Made by a program: the position numbers and the translations under genes
The notes under the pieces: model-generated
What the model saw: only the letters and a program-made list of their open reading frames with translations
The model's database searches: none
Told to the model about the DNA's origin: nothing
Assembly: GCA_030590985.1 (NCBI GenBank)
Contig: JAUVBX010000004.1
Span: 1-40,200 of the forward strand
Length of the DNA stretch: 40,200 nucleotides
From: Lutibacter sp.
Lineage (GTDB): Bacteria > Bacteroidota > Bacteroidia > Flavobacteriales > Flavobacteriaceae
Reading direction: 5' to 3'
Shown: one piece after another, positions 10,272 through 19,995 of the stretch
How positions within the stretch are numbered: position 1 is the stretch's first letter
Layout of the letters: each line of letters begins with the position of its first letter

Positions 10272-11321
10272 TTATAAAAGGTTTTCATATCGCTTAATAT
10301 TCATTTCATCTATAATTGGTGTATTATTTTCTATATGTTCAAACAAAATGCTAGCTATAGCGGGAGCAACTATTACTCCACGTGTGCCTAGTCCATTTAA
10401 AACGGCTAAATTAGAATATTTTGGATGTTTCCCTACCAATGGACGTCGATCTTTTATTGTAGGTCTTATTCCAACTTTATAGTCTAAGACCTTGTAAGGT
10501 AGTTTTAAAAAACCTTGTAATTTTCGTTTTAATTCTTGTTTTGCAGTTTTAGTGGGTTTAAATGATTTATCCTCCCAATTATAAGTAGCTCCAACTACAA
10601 ATTTATGATTTCCAAACGGAACCATAAACACACTAGATTTTAAAGCATAGTTAATAGCTAGATCAGGAACTTCAATTAGCAACATTTCACCTTTGGCTTC
10701 TCTCATAGGTAAATAACTAAAATATGGATTTTGATGTAAATAAGATCCCTCACTAAAGACCACATTAGTAGTTTCAATATCTTGGTAATGTATTATATCA
10801 TCTGAAATTATCAGTTGATCATATTTAAAAGTTTTTTGTTGAAATAAATCATTTTCTATCAAATAAGCTTTATAGTCATACAGAAGCTCTTCACCAGCTA
10901 TCCTTCCGACATTTTTGAGCTCTCCATATCCAAATGGAGCATTTATGCCATTGATATCTTTGTGAACAATTTTAGGGTTCATATATTCTGACATCAGCGT
11001 TTTGTCAGAAGCAACAACCCAATTATTTTGTTCTCCCACCGATTGCAGAATTCTACAAATTTTAAAAGGATAAATATATTTTTTAGCGAACTTTTTTTCT
11101 AGTTCTTTATAAAATGGAAGTGCTATTTGCCACATTTCATGTGCTTTCCAAGCTGGTGTAAATCTTTTAAGAATTGTAGGATTATACATCCCACCCACCA
11201 CTCGACTAGGAATGTTTTGATTATCATCAATAACAACAAATGACTTACCAGCTTTTTCTAATTCAGCGATAAAAGCCATTCCAGCTAATCCAAATCCTAT
11301 TACTAAATAATCAACTTTCAT
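10272..11321 (-). CDS. FAD-dependent oxidoreductase (DAO family)
   Basis: YLVIGFGLAGMAFIAELEKAGKSFVVID N-terminal FAD motif; C-terminal GIRPTIKDRRPLVGKHPKYSNLAVLNGLGTRGVIVAP. Confidence 0.88.
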   Translation of the reverse strand: MKVDYLVIGFGLAGMAFIAELEKAGKSFVVIDDNQNIPSRVVGGMYNPTILKRFTPAWKAHEMWQIALPFYKELEKKFAKKYIYPFKICRILQSVGEQNNWVVASDKTLMSEYMNPKIVHKDINGINAPFGYGELKNVGRIAGEELLYDYKAYLIENDLFQQKTFKYDQLIISDDIIHYQDIETTNVVFSEGSYLHQNPYFSYLPMREAKGEMLLIEVPDLAINYALKSSVFMVPFGNHKFVVGATYNWEDKSFKPTKTAKQELKRKLQGFLKLPYKVLDYKVGIRPTIKDRRPLVGKHPKYSNLAVLNGLGTRGVIVAPAIASILFEHIENNTPIIDEMNIKRYENLL

Positions 11322-11356
11322 AAATTTACATTTATCTTAGAAATTACTAAAATAAA

Positions 11357-11384
11357 AAAAAGACCCTCGATTGAGAGTCTTTTT
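11357..11384 (-). terminator. Intrinsic terminator downstream of gldN
   Basis: AAAAAGAC.CTC gatt GAG.GTCTTTTT hairpin with one mismatch, followed by a T-run on the minus strand. Confidence 0.8.
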
Positions 11385-11403
11385 AAGAAATTATTGTTTG
11401 GAA

Positions 11404-12309
11404 TTAATAATTCCATAAATCTAATTCTTTATTTCGAATATTCTCTTTTAATTTTTCAGATTCTAAAACTTGGAATAGTGAATTACCTTTTACATAATTT
11501 TTTACCTCTCTATCTCCATGAATATTTTCCTCTTTATATATTAAAGAACTAAAACGATGTGCATTTAAAAGATGGTCAAATGATATTGGAAATGCAGCAT
11601 TGTTAGGATTAAATACTTTCATCTCATGCATAACTTGTCTTGCATTAGGATAAAAAACCCAAAATATTGCTAATTTCTCATTGATATCACCAATATCGTC
11701 ACGACCAATAGTTTGTACATCTTGCGCGACAGGAGCAATCCCTAAAAGTCTAAATTTCATTTCTCCTTGACGTTTATCAATATACCACACACCTTTTATC
11801 TTATAACCCTCAATATGTTCTGAATCTATATTATAAATATCAATATATTCTGAAATATCAGCATAAGGATCTGCATTTAAGACATCAATTCCTTCAGCAA
11901 TTGTATCTCTTCTATACAATTTCTCTTGAATTTCTTGATAAGAAAGCTTTGCTGTAAAATAAGAATCATCATAAACTTCAGAAATTTCCCCTTGCTTAAT
12001 ACCTCTTAAGAGTGTATCATATAAGGAACGACGGTCATTAGAAATACGCATAGTGTCTATTGGATAGTAATAAGGAAGATTTAAACGCTCATTTAAATCA
12101 ACATATTCCCATACTATTTTAGACCAATAAATATCACGGTCATCAATAAAACCATATTCTAAGGGTTTGTCATTATCTGCTGCCAACTTCTCTAATGATT
12201 TCTTCCCTATATCTTGAGGAACTTTAGCATTTAATAAGTTAGATTGTGCACTAATAATAGCACTTACAAATAAAAATACACTTAGTATTAAAAATTTAGT
12301 ACGATTCAT
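11404..12309 (-). CDS. gldN: Gliding motility / type IX secretion protein GldN
   Basis: 301 aa; signal peptide; YGFIDDRDIYWSKIVWEYVDLNERLNLPYYYP typical of GldN/PorN; last gene of the gldKLMN order. Confidence 0.95.
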   Translation of the reverse strand: MNRTKFLILSVFLFVSAIISAQSNLLNAKVPQDIGKKSLEKLAADNDKPLEYGFIDDRDIYWSKIVWEYVDLNERLNLPYYYPIDTMRISNDRRSLYDTLLRGIKQGEISEVYDDSYFTAKLSYQEIQEKLYRRDTIAEGIDVLNADPYADISEYIDIYNIDSEHIEGYKIKGVWYIDKRQGEMKFRLLGIAPVAQDVQTIGRDDIGDINEKLAIFWVFYPNARQVMHEMKVFNPNNAAFPISFDHLLNAHRFSSLIYKEENIHGDREVKNYVKGNSLFQVLESEKLKENIRNKELDLWNY

Positions 12310-12323
12310 TTTACTTTATTTTT

Positions 12324-13865
12324 CTATTTTATTTCAATCATTACCGGCGAAGCATTTTTAATCCTATAACCAGATGCACTACCTACTAATGATGATTTGA
12401 TGTCAAAAATATTAACCATATCTCCTCTTTTAGCTTTAGCAATTGCACCTTGTGCTTTAGAACTCATTCTAGCTCCACTTACAATAACAGTAGCTTGTCC
12501 AGGAACTTTAACTTTAAATGCAGTTGTTCGTAGTGTTAAATCAAATACAAAATCAGGTAAAACTACCCCAACGGTTGCTTTTGCTAAACTAGCTTTTGGC
12601 ATAGAAACATTTCCCGTTTGATTACGGATAGCGCCTCTTGGAGCAGGAATATCCATAATTCTAAACTCCATAGGAGTTCTTATTGTTTTTCCACTTGATA
12701 ATTTTGCTGTAACATTGATTGTTACAGAACTTCCTGTTGAAGGATTCATCACATATTTACCTTTCCCAACTTTTTTTAAACCTGGTGCATTTGCATTAAC
12801 ATTGCCATCACCTACTCCTGGTACCGATATTGAAATAGGATTATCTAAACCACGATAAACTACATTCATTTTATCAGCAGATATTACAGCACTACTCGGT
12901 TCTGTGATTACAGTATACTCACTTGTAAATTCAACTTCAATATCGTCACCATCTTTCTGTTTAAAAATAAATTTACCTTTAATTGGATGTGTCCCAGGAT
13001 TACCAGCTCTAAAGCTCAAATTAACCTGACCAGATTCTACTTTACCTGCTACATTTGATTCAAATTTATCGGGTTTAAAACTAGGATCATATTTACCCAA
13101 TACAATTTTACCAGTTACTGTTTCACCAGAGAAATAGGCACTTTTGTCAAGAGCAACAATACCTTCATAATTAGACAAACTCGCATCTTCAATAAGTTTT
13201 GTACCTAAAAAGGTGTTGTAAATATCAGATTCTGTAGTACGAATATCAGCTTGTATCTGTTCAATATTAGTTAAAGTTGTAATCAAGGGGAAACCTTTAT
13301 AACGACTTTCTAACCAAGGAATTTTAATTTTCCCATCTTTAACAGTTTGATCTTCTATTGCAAATCTATTCTCAATCTGACTTTTAAGTTCTGTGTATTT
13401 TTCGTTATCAAGCTTACTTATAACCGTTCCACTATAGCCATTAATTCTGTCTAAAAACTCTTGCCCTTGTGTAGAAAATTTGTTATCACTAGAGAAGAAA
13501 AAAGCATCACCTGCTTCTTCACTATCCATTGATTCATAATCACTCAAATCATCCAAATGTTCTGTAAGTTTACTTTTAACTACATCTAAATATTGAAAAA
13601 AATCATCTGATTCTGTTTTAATCAATTGTGCATTATTATAAGAATCTTTATATCTTTCAGGGCTATCAACTGCTTTTTTTGCTAAACTTTCAATAACTCC
13701 TTTATTGGCTTCACCTACTCTTATGTTAGATTCAGTCAATCTTTCTTTCATAAAACCAAAAGACGATAATACTTTTTTACTCATATTTAATGCAAGCATC
13801 GCAATAAATACAAGATACATCAAGTTGATCATCTTTTGCCGTGCTGATAAATTTCCTCCTGCCAT
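12324..13865 (-). CDS. gldM: Gliding motility / type IX secretion protein GldM
   Basis: 513 aa; MAGGNLSARQKMINLMYLVFIAMLALNMSKKVLSSFG N-terminus diagnostic of GldM/PorM. Confidence 0.97.
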   Translation of the reverse strand: MAGGNLSARQKMINLMYLVFIAMLALNMSKKVLSSFGFMKERLTESNIRVGEANKGVIESLAKKAVDSPERYKDSYNNAQLIKTESDDFFQYLDVVKSKLTEHLDDLSDYESMDSEEAGDAFFFSSDNKFSTQGQEFLDRINGYSGTVISKLDNEKYTELKSQIENRFAIEDQTVKDGKIKIPWLESRYKGFPLITTLTNIEQIQADIRTTESDIYNTFLGTKLIEDASLSNYEGIVALDKSAYFSGETVTGKIVLGKYDPSFKPDKFESNVAGKVESGQVNLSFRAGNPGTHPIKGKFIFKQKDGDDIEVEFTSEYTVITEPSSAVISADKMNVVYRGLDNPISISVPGVGDGNVNANAPGLKKVGKGKYVMNPSTGSSVTINVTAKLSSGKTIRTPMEFRIMDIPAPRGAIRNQTGNVSMPKASLAKATVGVVLPDFVFDLTLRTTAFKVKVPGQATVIVSGARMSSKAQGAIAKAKRGDMVNIFDIKSSLVGSASGYRIKNASPVMIEIK

Positions 13866-13909
13866 ATTATTTACTTTTAAAGGTTATTAATTGGTTTGGT
13901 TTTGGAAAA

Positions 13910-14584
13910 TTATCCTTTGTTCATTGCACTTAACATACCACCATATACCCCGTTAAGAGTTTGAAGTTTATTCGTCATAGATTCCATTTGCTCTTTTAGC
14001 ATTCCTGCATTTTGAGCCATTTCTTCGTTAACTTGGGCTTGTCTGCTTGTGCTTTCTAGTTGCACCTTATACAAACTATTTAAAGATTCCATCTGAGCAG
14101 CTGCCATTGATAATTGTTCACTATATCTATTAGTTGCTGAGATCGAATCAACCGCTGGTTGAATTTGTTCTGCAGCTCCTTTAAAATTCAGTATGCTTTC
14201 ACCTAAACTTGTCATTAAACCTACATCTAACTTTGCTTCTTTTAACATACCGTCTAATTTCTGAGACAACATAGTTTGTACTTCTTTGGCTTCCAGCATA
14301 TCTTTTCTTTTCGCTTCTCTTTTTTTCTCTCTTTCCCCACCTGCTAATTCAGGATATACTTTTGACCAGTCTAAATCCTCATCAACTTTTTCAAAGGCTG
14401 AAACTGCAAATACAACCGCTTCAGTAATTAACCCAATTGCTAGTAACATACCTCCCGTTAAATGAATTGGTCCTAAATTTAATTTCCAGTGGAGAATCTT
14501 AAAAAGTGCTCCTAAAATTACAATTGATGCTCCAAGACTATACGTCATGTGAAAAAATTTCTTACTTGCTCTTGACTGTGCCAT
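13910..14584 (-). CDS. gldL: Gliding motility / type IX secretion protein GldL
   Basis: 224 aa; two N-terminal TM helices (FHMTYSLGASIVILGALFKILHW...), coiled-coil C-terminal part; between gldK and gldM. Confidence 0.96.
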   Translation of the reverse strand: MAQSRASKKFFHMTYSLGASIVILGALFKILHWKLNLGPIHLTGGMLLAIGLITEAVVFAVSAFEKVDEDLDWSKVYPELAGGEREKKREAKRKDMLEAKEVQTMLSQKLDGMLKEAKLDVGLMTSLGESILNFKGAAEQIQPAVDSISATNRYSEQLSMAAAQMESLNSLYKVQLESTSRQAQVNEEMAQNAGMLKEQMESMTNKLQTLNGVYGGMLSAMNKG

Positions 14585-14634
14585 AATGTTATTCTTTTTG
14601 GTTTATAAAAGGGTTATTAAGTTGATTAAATTTA

Positions 14635-15999
14635 TTATTTACCTGTTAAACTGGTTCCGAGATAGTCTTGTACTGTTCTAAAACCTATATAACTACGTGC
14701 TGTATCTCCATATTCATAATCTCTTGAACTCACTTCAAGGAAATATGCCATATCTTTCCATGAGCCTCCTCTTATCACTTTACGTTTATTTTTACGGTCT
14801 TCTACATTAGGGTTCATTGTCGACCCTAAATAGTATGAGGCTTCATTATAAGCTGTTTGTGTCCATTCTGACACATTTCCTGCCATATTGTATAAACCAT
14901 ATCCATTTTCATTATACGATTTTCCTTCCATGGTATATAATGCACCATCAACAGCATAATCACCTCGAGCTGGTTTAAAGTTAGCTAAAAAACATCCTCT
15001 ATCATTTGTGGTATAGGGAGTACCCCATGGATACTTGGCATATTCTAGACCACCACGTGATGCGTATTCCCATTCTGCTTCTGATGGAAGTCTAAAATGT
15101 GGTACTCTACTCGCTTTTTTACGTTCACGTAAAAAATCATTCTTCTTTTTTGTTCTCCAACTACTAAAAGCTCTTGCTTGATTCCAAGTGATACCAACAA
15201 CAGGATAATCTCCATAAGCTTGATGCCAAAAATAATCTTGATGCATCGGGTCATTATATGAATATGCAAAATCCTTAACCCAAACAGTTGTATCAGGATA
15301 AACAGGAACAATTTCATGAATTATTTGCTCTTTACGTGTAGTTCCTTTACGAGCAGCAGCTTCTCTATCCAACCATGAAAATTTATATTTTAATTTTGTT
15401 ACATCTAACATTCTCCTTCCATCAAAACTTTCGTCTAACGGAATGAACATAGTATCCATTACCTCTGCATACTCCATACTTGGAAATTCACCTGTATTCC
15501 AAATCAAATTCTCTTCCCAATTCAAAAAACGTCCCATAGTTGGTGAATTAATATCCCCTAAACTACCATAGTTTTCCATCATATATCTAACATAAACACT
15601 ACCATCACTTACCGTATCTTTAAATTGATAATCTAACAATACTCCTTCACCAGGTTCAGCACCATACGATAATTCGTCTGCTAATATTGCTAATTTGGTT
15701 CGTACAATAGAATCTCTAACCCAAAAAACGAACTCTTTGTATTCACTATTGGTTATTTCTGTCTCATCCATGTAAAATGGACGTACTGTAGCTGTTCTTG
15801 CTGGTGTATTAAGGGCTCCAATATCATCTTCATCTTGTTTACCCATAGTAAACGTACCTCCAGGAATAAAAACCATTCCGTATGGTGTCTCTGAATGCCA
15901 TTTACTACTAGTTCTTACTCCTACCAATTCACCCTTGTCGCTAGAGCCACAACTGTAAACCATTGAAATTAGCAAAATTAAAATTGCTGTTTTTCTCAT
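14635..15999 (-). CDS. gldK: Gliding motility lipoprotein GldK (SUMF1/FGE-like domain)
   Basis: 454 aa; lipobox MVYSCGSS; FIPGGTFTMGKQDED, RLPSEAEWEYASRGG, YNMAGNVSEWTQTAY, VIRGGSWKD. Confidence 0.96.
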   Translation of the reverse strand: MRKTAILILLISMVYSCGSSDKGELVGVRTSSKWHSETPYGMVFIPGGTFTMGKQDEDDIGALNTPARTATVRPFYMDETEITNSEYKEFVFWVRDSIVRTKLAILADELSYGAEPGEGVLLDYQFKDTVSDGSVYVRYMMENYGSLGDINSPTMGRFLNWEENLIWNTGEFPSMEYAEVMDTMFIPLDESFDGRRMLDVTKLKYKFSWLDREAAARKGTTRKEQIIHEIVPVYPDTTVWVKDFAYSYNDPMHQDYFWHQAYGDYPVVGITWNQARAFSSWRTKKKNDFLRERKKASRVPHFRLPSEAEWEYASRGGLEYAKYPWGTPYTTNDRGCFLANFKPARGDYAVDGALYTMEGKSYNENGYGLYNMAGNVSEWTQTAYNEASYYLGSTMNPNVEDRKNKRKVIRGGSWKDMAYFLEVSSRDYEYGDTARSYIGFRTVQDYLGTSLTGK

Positions 16000-16025
16000 A
16001 ATATTAATCGTTTTATCGAAACGTG

Positions 16026-16056
16026 CAAACCTAAATTATTTTTTTGATATATCAAA
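16026..16056 (-). promoter_or_regulatory. Candidate Bacteroidota promoter for gldKLMN
   Basis: Minus strand TTTG (16053-16056) - 19 nt - TAGGTTTG (16026-16033), matching the TTTG/TAnnTTTG pattern; gldK start at 15999. Confidence 0.65.
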
Positions 16057-16081
16057 TCTTAAATTGAATATTTACACAAAA

Positions 16082-17245
16082 TTAATCTAATTTCTTTCTA
16101 TTTATGTACCATCTGTCAGGAACTTCTTGTCTATTTGCACTTAAATAATCATTGTAAGTACAGGGTACTAACGTTCTTCTTTTAGTTTTATTATTATCTT
16201 TTACATTAATTTCCATCCACCATCTTCCACTTTTATCACTTTTATAAAATTGTAAAGTTTCTTCGTCAATCATTACAATATATTTCTTGTAATTTTGTAA
16301 GTCAATTGAGGGAAACTCGTAGGATCGATAATTAACTCCTTCTACATAATACCAAAGCATCTGTGCTATAAGCTGCGGTGTTTGTATACCACTATTATTA
16401 CTTGTATTATATTCATATATCCCAAATATAGATAATTTATCACTTAATCCAGCATATCGTGTTATCTTGCAAATATCGTCTGCACTTAAACCACTAATTA
16501 AAGCATTATTGTTTGCAGGTGCGTCAATTTTCCTAACAACTCCCATATCTATACTTAACACATCGGTATCTCGTAAAACTGGCTCAACTATCTCAATATC
16601 ACTTTTCACATCTCCTAATCTATAAGCATCGAATAATAAATTCTTTATTAAATTAATTTCATCCTGCGAATTTAAAAACGTTTGATACCCAATATTTGAA
16701 AAGTTAAATAAATTATTTGGCTTTTCCATCACAATCTTAGTTAAATACGATTGTGAATCTATCATTTCATCAAAACTTCCTAAATCAAATTTTGCATCAA
16801 CAACTGCTAAGTTCACTTTTTGTTCCAAATCATCAAAAGCTCTATAACTAGCATAGGTTAAAGCTTGACTTCCTCCAATTATTATTGGCAGCAACTTTTG
16901 TTTAAGTAAATAAGTTATTATTTCTTTTAGAGCTACTTCCGTGTCTTTATAAGATTTTCCAATTTTAACATCTCCTAAGTCATAAATACTAGTATTCCAA
17001 TTTCCTGCAAATAATTGATAAAATTCTTTTCTTATTAAATCAATATCTTGCCCCGTTCCTTTATTATTAACAGCAGAACGATCTTCAGGTACTCCAATAA
17101 ATACGAGAGAACTAGCAACAAAACCAATACTACTTTTAGCATTGTTTAGAATAATATTTTTTCCTAAACATCCTTCTGGTAGTGCTTCAATAAAATCAAC
17201 AATTGATTTTTTTACAGGATTTATAAAATTTTCTATGCAATCCAT
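16082..17245 (-). CDS. Arginase/formimidoylglutamase-like ureohydrolase-fold protein
   Basis: 387 aa: LVFIGVPEDRSAVNNKGTGQ, LPIIIGGSQALTYASYRAF, NLAVVDAKFDLG, DVLSIDMGVVRKIDAP; arginase-like layout. Confidence 0.78.
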   Translation of the reverse strand: MDCIENFINPVKKSIVDFIEALPEGCLGKNIILNNAKSSIGFVASSLVFIGVPEDRSAVNNKGTGQDIDLIRKEFYQLFAGNWNTSIYDLGDVKIGKSYKDTEVALKEIITYLLKQKLLPIIIGGSQALTYASYRAFDDLEQKVNLAVVDAKFDLGSFDEMIDSQSYLTKIVMEKPNNLFNFSNIGYQTFLNSQDEINLIKNLLFDAYRLGDVKSDIEIVEPVLRDTDVLSIDMGVVRKIDAPANNNALISGLSADDICKITRYAGLSDKLSIFGIYEYNTSNNSGIQTPQLIAQMLWYYVEGVNYRSYEFPSIDLQNYKKYIVMIDEETLQFYKSDKSGRWWMEINVKDNNKTKRRTLVPCTYNDYLSANRQEVPDRWYINRKKLD

Positions 17246-17342
17246 ACAGGAGATAAGTCACGAATTAGAGGGTAACTAACTTAACTAGTTTTAATAATTA
17301 GAACAAATTTACTTAAAAAAAATAACACTATAATAAATTATC

Positions 17343-19832
17343 TTATTTCTTTTTAGTGCTTTTTCTCTTTCTTGGTGCTTTTTTCTTGGTGTTTTTTGCA
17401 ATTATTTCTTGTACTTTTTCTAAACTTAATTTATCAGCTTTCGTCGTTTTTGGTAATTCAATTTTAACTTTACCTTTAATGATATTAAAGCGTCCCCATC
17501 GAGCTTTTTCAACTCTTATTCCTTCTTCTTCCCAATTATGAATAATTTTATCAATATTTTTTTGTTTTTTAATCTCAATAATTTCAGTAATATTTTCTAT
17601 TGATAAATTATCAAAATCATATTTTCTACTAACATTGATAAACATTCCATTCCATTTAAGAAAAGGACCAAAACGTCCAATTCCTTTTTGAACTGGCATA
17701 TTTTCATATTCTGCTATTGGAGCATCTGCTTTTTGCTTAGCTAAAATTAATTCAATAGCGTCTTCTATAGTAACTTTCGTTGGATCTTCCCCCTTAGGTA
17801 ATGAAACAAACATTTTATCATATTTTACATAAGGTCCAAATCTTCCATTAGAAACTATTACATCAGTTTCTTTATAAGTTCCTAAAATTTTAGGTAATTG
17901 GAATAAATCTAAAGCTTCTGATAATGTGATACTACTTATTGTTTGTGATCCTTGTAAACTTGAGAATTTTGGTTTTTCCTCATCGGTTGCTTCCCCTATT
18001 TGAATCATTGCCCCATATCGTCCTAACCTAGCATATACATTTTTTCCACTTTCGGGGTCTTGCCCCAATAAACGCTCCCCTCTTGCACGATCAGCATTTT
18101 GTGTCACATGCTCAACAGTACTATGAAATCCTTTATAAAAATCTTTAATTATTGCTTTCCAATCTCCTTTACCTTCGGCTATTTCGTCAAATTCAGTTTC
18201 GGCTCTTGCAGTAAAACCATAATCCATTACTTTTGTGAAATTTTCAACTAAAAAGTCATTTACCACTTTCCCAATATCTGTAGGAATAAGCTTCCCTTTA
18301 TCTGCTCCAACTATTTCAGTTAATTCCTTTTGGTCAATTATATTTTGGTTTAATGTAATCTGTGTATAGGTTCTTTTCACACCTTCTAATACAGGTTTTT
18401 CAACATAGTTTCTTCTTTGTATAGTCGAAATTGTAGGTGCATAGGTAGAAGGTCGACCAATACCAAGTTCTTCTAATTTTTTCACTAATGCTGCTTCTGA
18501 ATATCTATAAGAAGGTTTAGTGTAACGTTCTGTAGCTTTAATATAATTGACACTCACTTTTTCTCCAATCATTAATTTTGGCAACATACCTGCTTGCTCC
18601 TCTTCACCTCCATTATCTTTTCCCTCTAGATATACTTTTAAAAAACCATCAAATTTAATAACCTCTCCTTTAGCAGAAAAAATTTCTTTATTTTTATTAT
18701 TGACAATCTTTACATTTGTTCTTTCTAGTTGTGCATCGCTCATTTGAGAAGCAATTGTACGCTTCCAAATCAAACTATATAATCTATCTTGATCACTATT
18801 AATTGAAATAGTACTACTACTTAAATTTGTTGGGCGTATTGCTTCGTGTGCCTCTTGTGCTCCTTTTGATTTAGTTTTATAATTTCTTGGTTTGCTATAG
18901 GATTTTCCATAGGCTTCATCAATCACTTTTTGCGCTGATATCTTCGCATCATTTGATAGATTAACACTATCAGTACGCATATAAGTAATTAACCCTGCTT
19001 CATAAAGTCGTTGGGCTGTTTGCATCGTCTTAGCTACTGGGAAATACATTTTTCGCGAAGCTTCTTGTTGCAATGTTGAAGTTGTAAATGGAGGTGCAGG
19101 GTATTTGGTAGCTGGTTTCTTTTTTAAATCGGCCACCTTAAAATCAGCTCCAATACACGAGTTTAAAAAAGCTTCGGCTTCTAAACGTGTTTTAAAACTA
19201 GTTGTTAATTTGGTTCGAAAACTTTTTCCATTTTCATTCGTAAATTCTGCTATTACTTTATAAGATGCTTGTGGTTTGAAACCTTCAATTTCTCGTTCTT
19301 TTTCCACAATTAATCTAACTGCAACCGATTGCACTCTCCCAGCTGAAAGTCCACTTTTTACTTTTTTCCATAACACAGGAGATAATTCGTAACCCACTAA
19401 CCTATCTAAAACACGACGCGCTTGTTGTGCGTTAACCAAATTATAATTAATACTACGTGGATTTTCCACAGCTTTTAAAATAGCATTTTTAGTAATTTCG
19501 TGAAATACAATACGCTTGGTATTACTTTCAGTTAACTTTAGTTGTTCAAACAAATGCCAAGCAATTGCCTCTCCTTCACGATCCTCATCACTTGCTAACC
19601 AAACAGTATCTGCTTTTTTTGCTAAACTTTTAAGTTTTCTAATCACATCTTTTTTATCATCAGAAACAACATATTTAGGCATGAAATCTCCGTCTACATT
19701 TACCCCTAATTCTTTAGATGGTAAATCGGCAACATGTCCGAAACTAGATGCTACCACATAATCTTTTCCTAAAAACTTTTCAATAGTTTTGGCTTTGGCA
19801 GGTGACTCGACGATTACTAAATTTTTTGACAT
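17343..19832 (-). CDS. topA: DNA topoisomerase I
   Basis: 829 aa: MSKNLVIVESPAKAKTIEKFLGKDYVVASSFGHVADLP, ASDEDREGEAIAWHL, AGLITYMRTDSVNLS, Lys-rich C-terminus. Confidence 0.98.
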   Translation of the reverse strand: MSKNLVIVESPAKAKTIEKFLGKDYVVASSFGHVADLPSKELGVNVDGDFMPKYVVSDDKKDVIRKLKSLAKKADTVWLASDEDREGEAIAWHLFEQLKLTESNTKRIVFHEITKNAILKAVENPRSINYNLVNAQQARRVLDRLVGYELSPVLWKKVKSGLSAGRVQSVAVRLIVEKEREIEGFKPQASYKVIAEFTNENGKSFRTKLTTSFKTRLEAEAFLNSCIGADFKVADLKKKPATKYPAPPFTTSTLQQEASRKMYFPVAKTMQTAQRLYEAGLITYMRTDSVNLSNDAKISAQKVIDEAYGKSYSKPRNYKTKSKGAQEAHEAIRPTNLSSSTISINSDQDRLYSLIWKRTIASQMSDAQLERTNVKIVNNKNKEIFSAKGEVIKFDGFLKVYLEGKDNGGEEEQAGMLPKLMIGEKVSVNYIKATERYTKPSYRYSEAALVKKLEELGIGRPSTYAPTISTIQRRNYVEKPVLEGVKRTYTQITLNQNIIDQKELTEIVGADKGKLIPTDIGKVVNDFLVENFTKVMDYGFTARAETEFDEIAEGKGDWKAIIKDFYKGFHSTVEHVTQNADRARGERLLGQDPESGKNVYARLGRYGAMIQIGEATDEEKPKFSSLQGSQTISSITLSEALDLFQLPKILGTYKETDVIVSNGRFGPYVKYDKMFVSLPKGEDPTKVTIEDAIELILAKQKADAPIAEYENMPVQKGIGRFGPFLKWNGMFINVSRKYDFDNLSIENITEIIEIKKQKNIDKIIHNWEEEGIRVEKARWGRFNIIKGKVKIELPKTTKADKLSLEKVQEIIAKNTKKKAPRKRKSTKKK

Positions 19833-19855
19833 AGATAAGATGAATTTTGAGCGTA

Positions 19856-19885
19856 CAAAAGTATATAGTTTTTTTTAAAATCAAA
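19856..19885 (-). promoter_or_regulatory. Candidate promoter for topA
   Basis: Minus strand TTTG (19882-19885) - 18 nt - TACTTTTG (19856-19863); start codon at 19832. Confidence 0.55.
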
Positions 19886-19933
19886 ATTATTATATGTTTT
19901 CATTCTTAATTAACAAAATTTTTACCCTGTCAA

Positions 19934-19966
19934 TTTGTCAGTTTTAGATAATAGATTGTATCTTTG
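19934..19966 (+). promoter_or_regulatory. Candidate promoter for the miaB operon
   Basis: TTTG (19934-19937) - 21 nt - TATCTTTG (19959-19966), 30 nt before the miaB start. Confidence 0.6.
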
Positions 19967-19995
19967 CCTATCTAAAAACTACTTAATACTACTAA

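Noticed and set aside
15045-15317. 90-aa ORF inside gldK on the same strand
   Set aside because: Out-of-frame ORF within gldK; no independent start signal.
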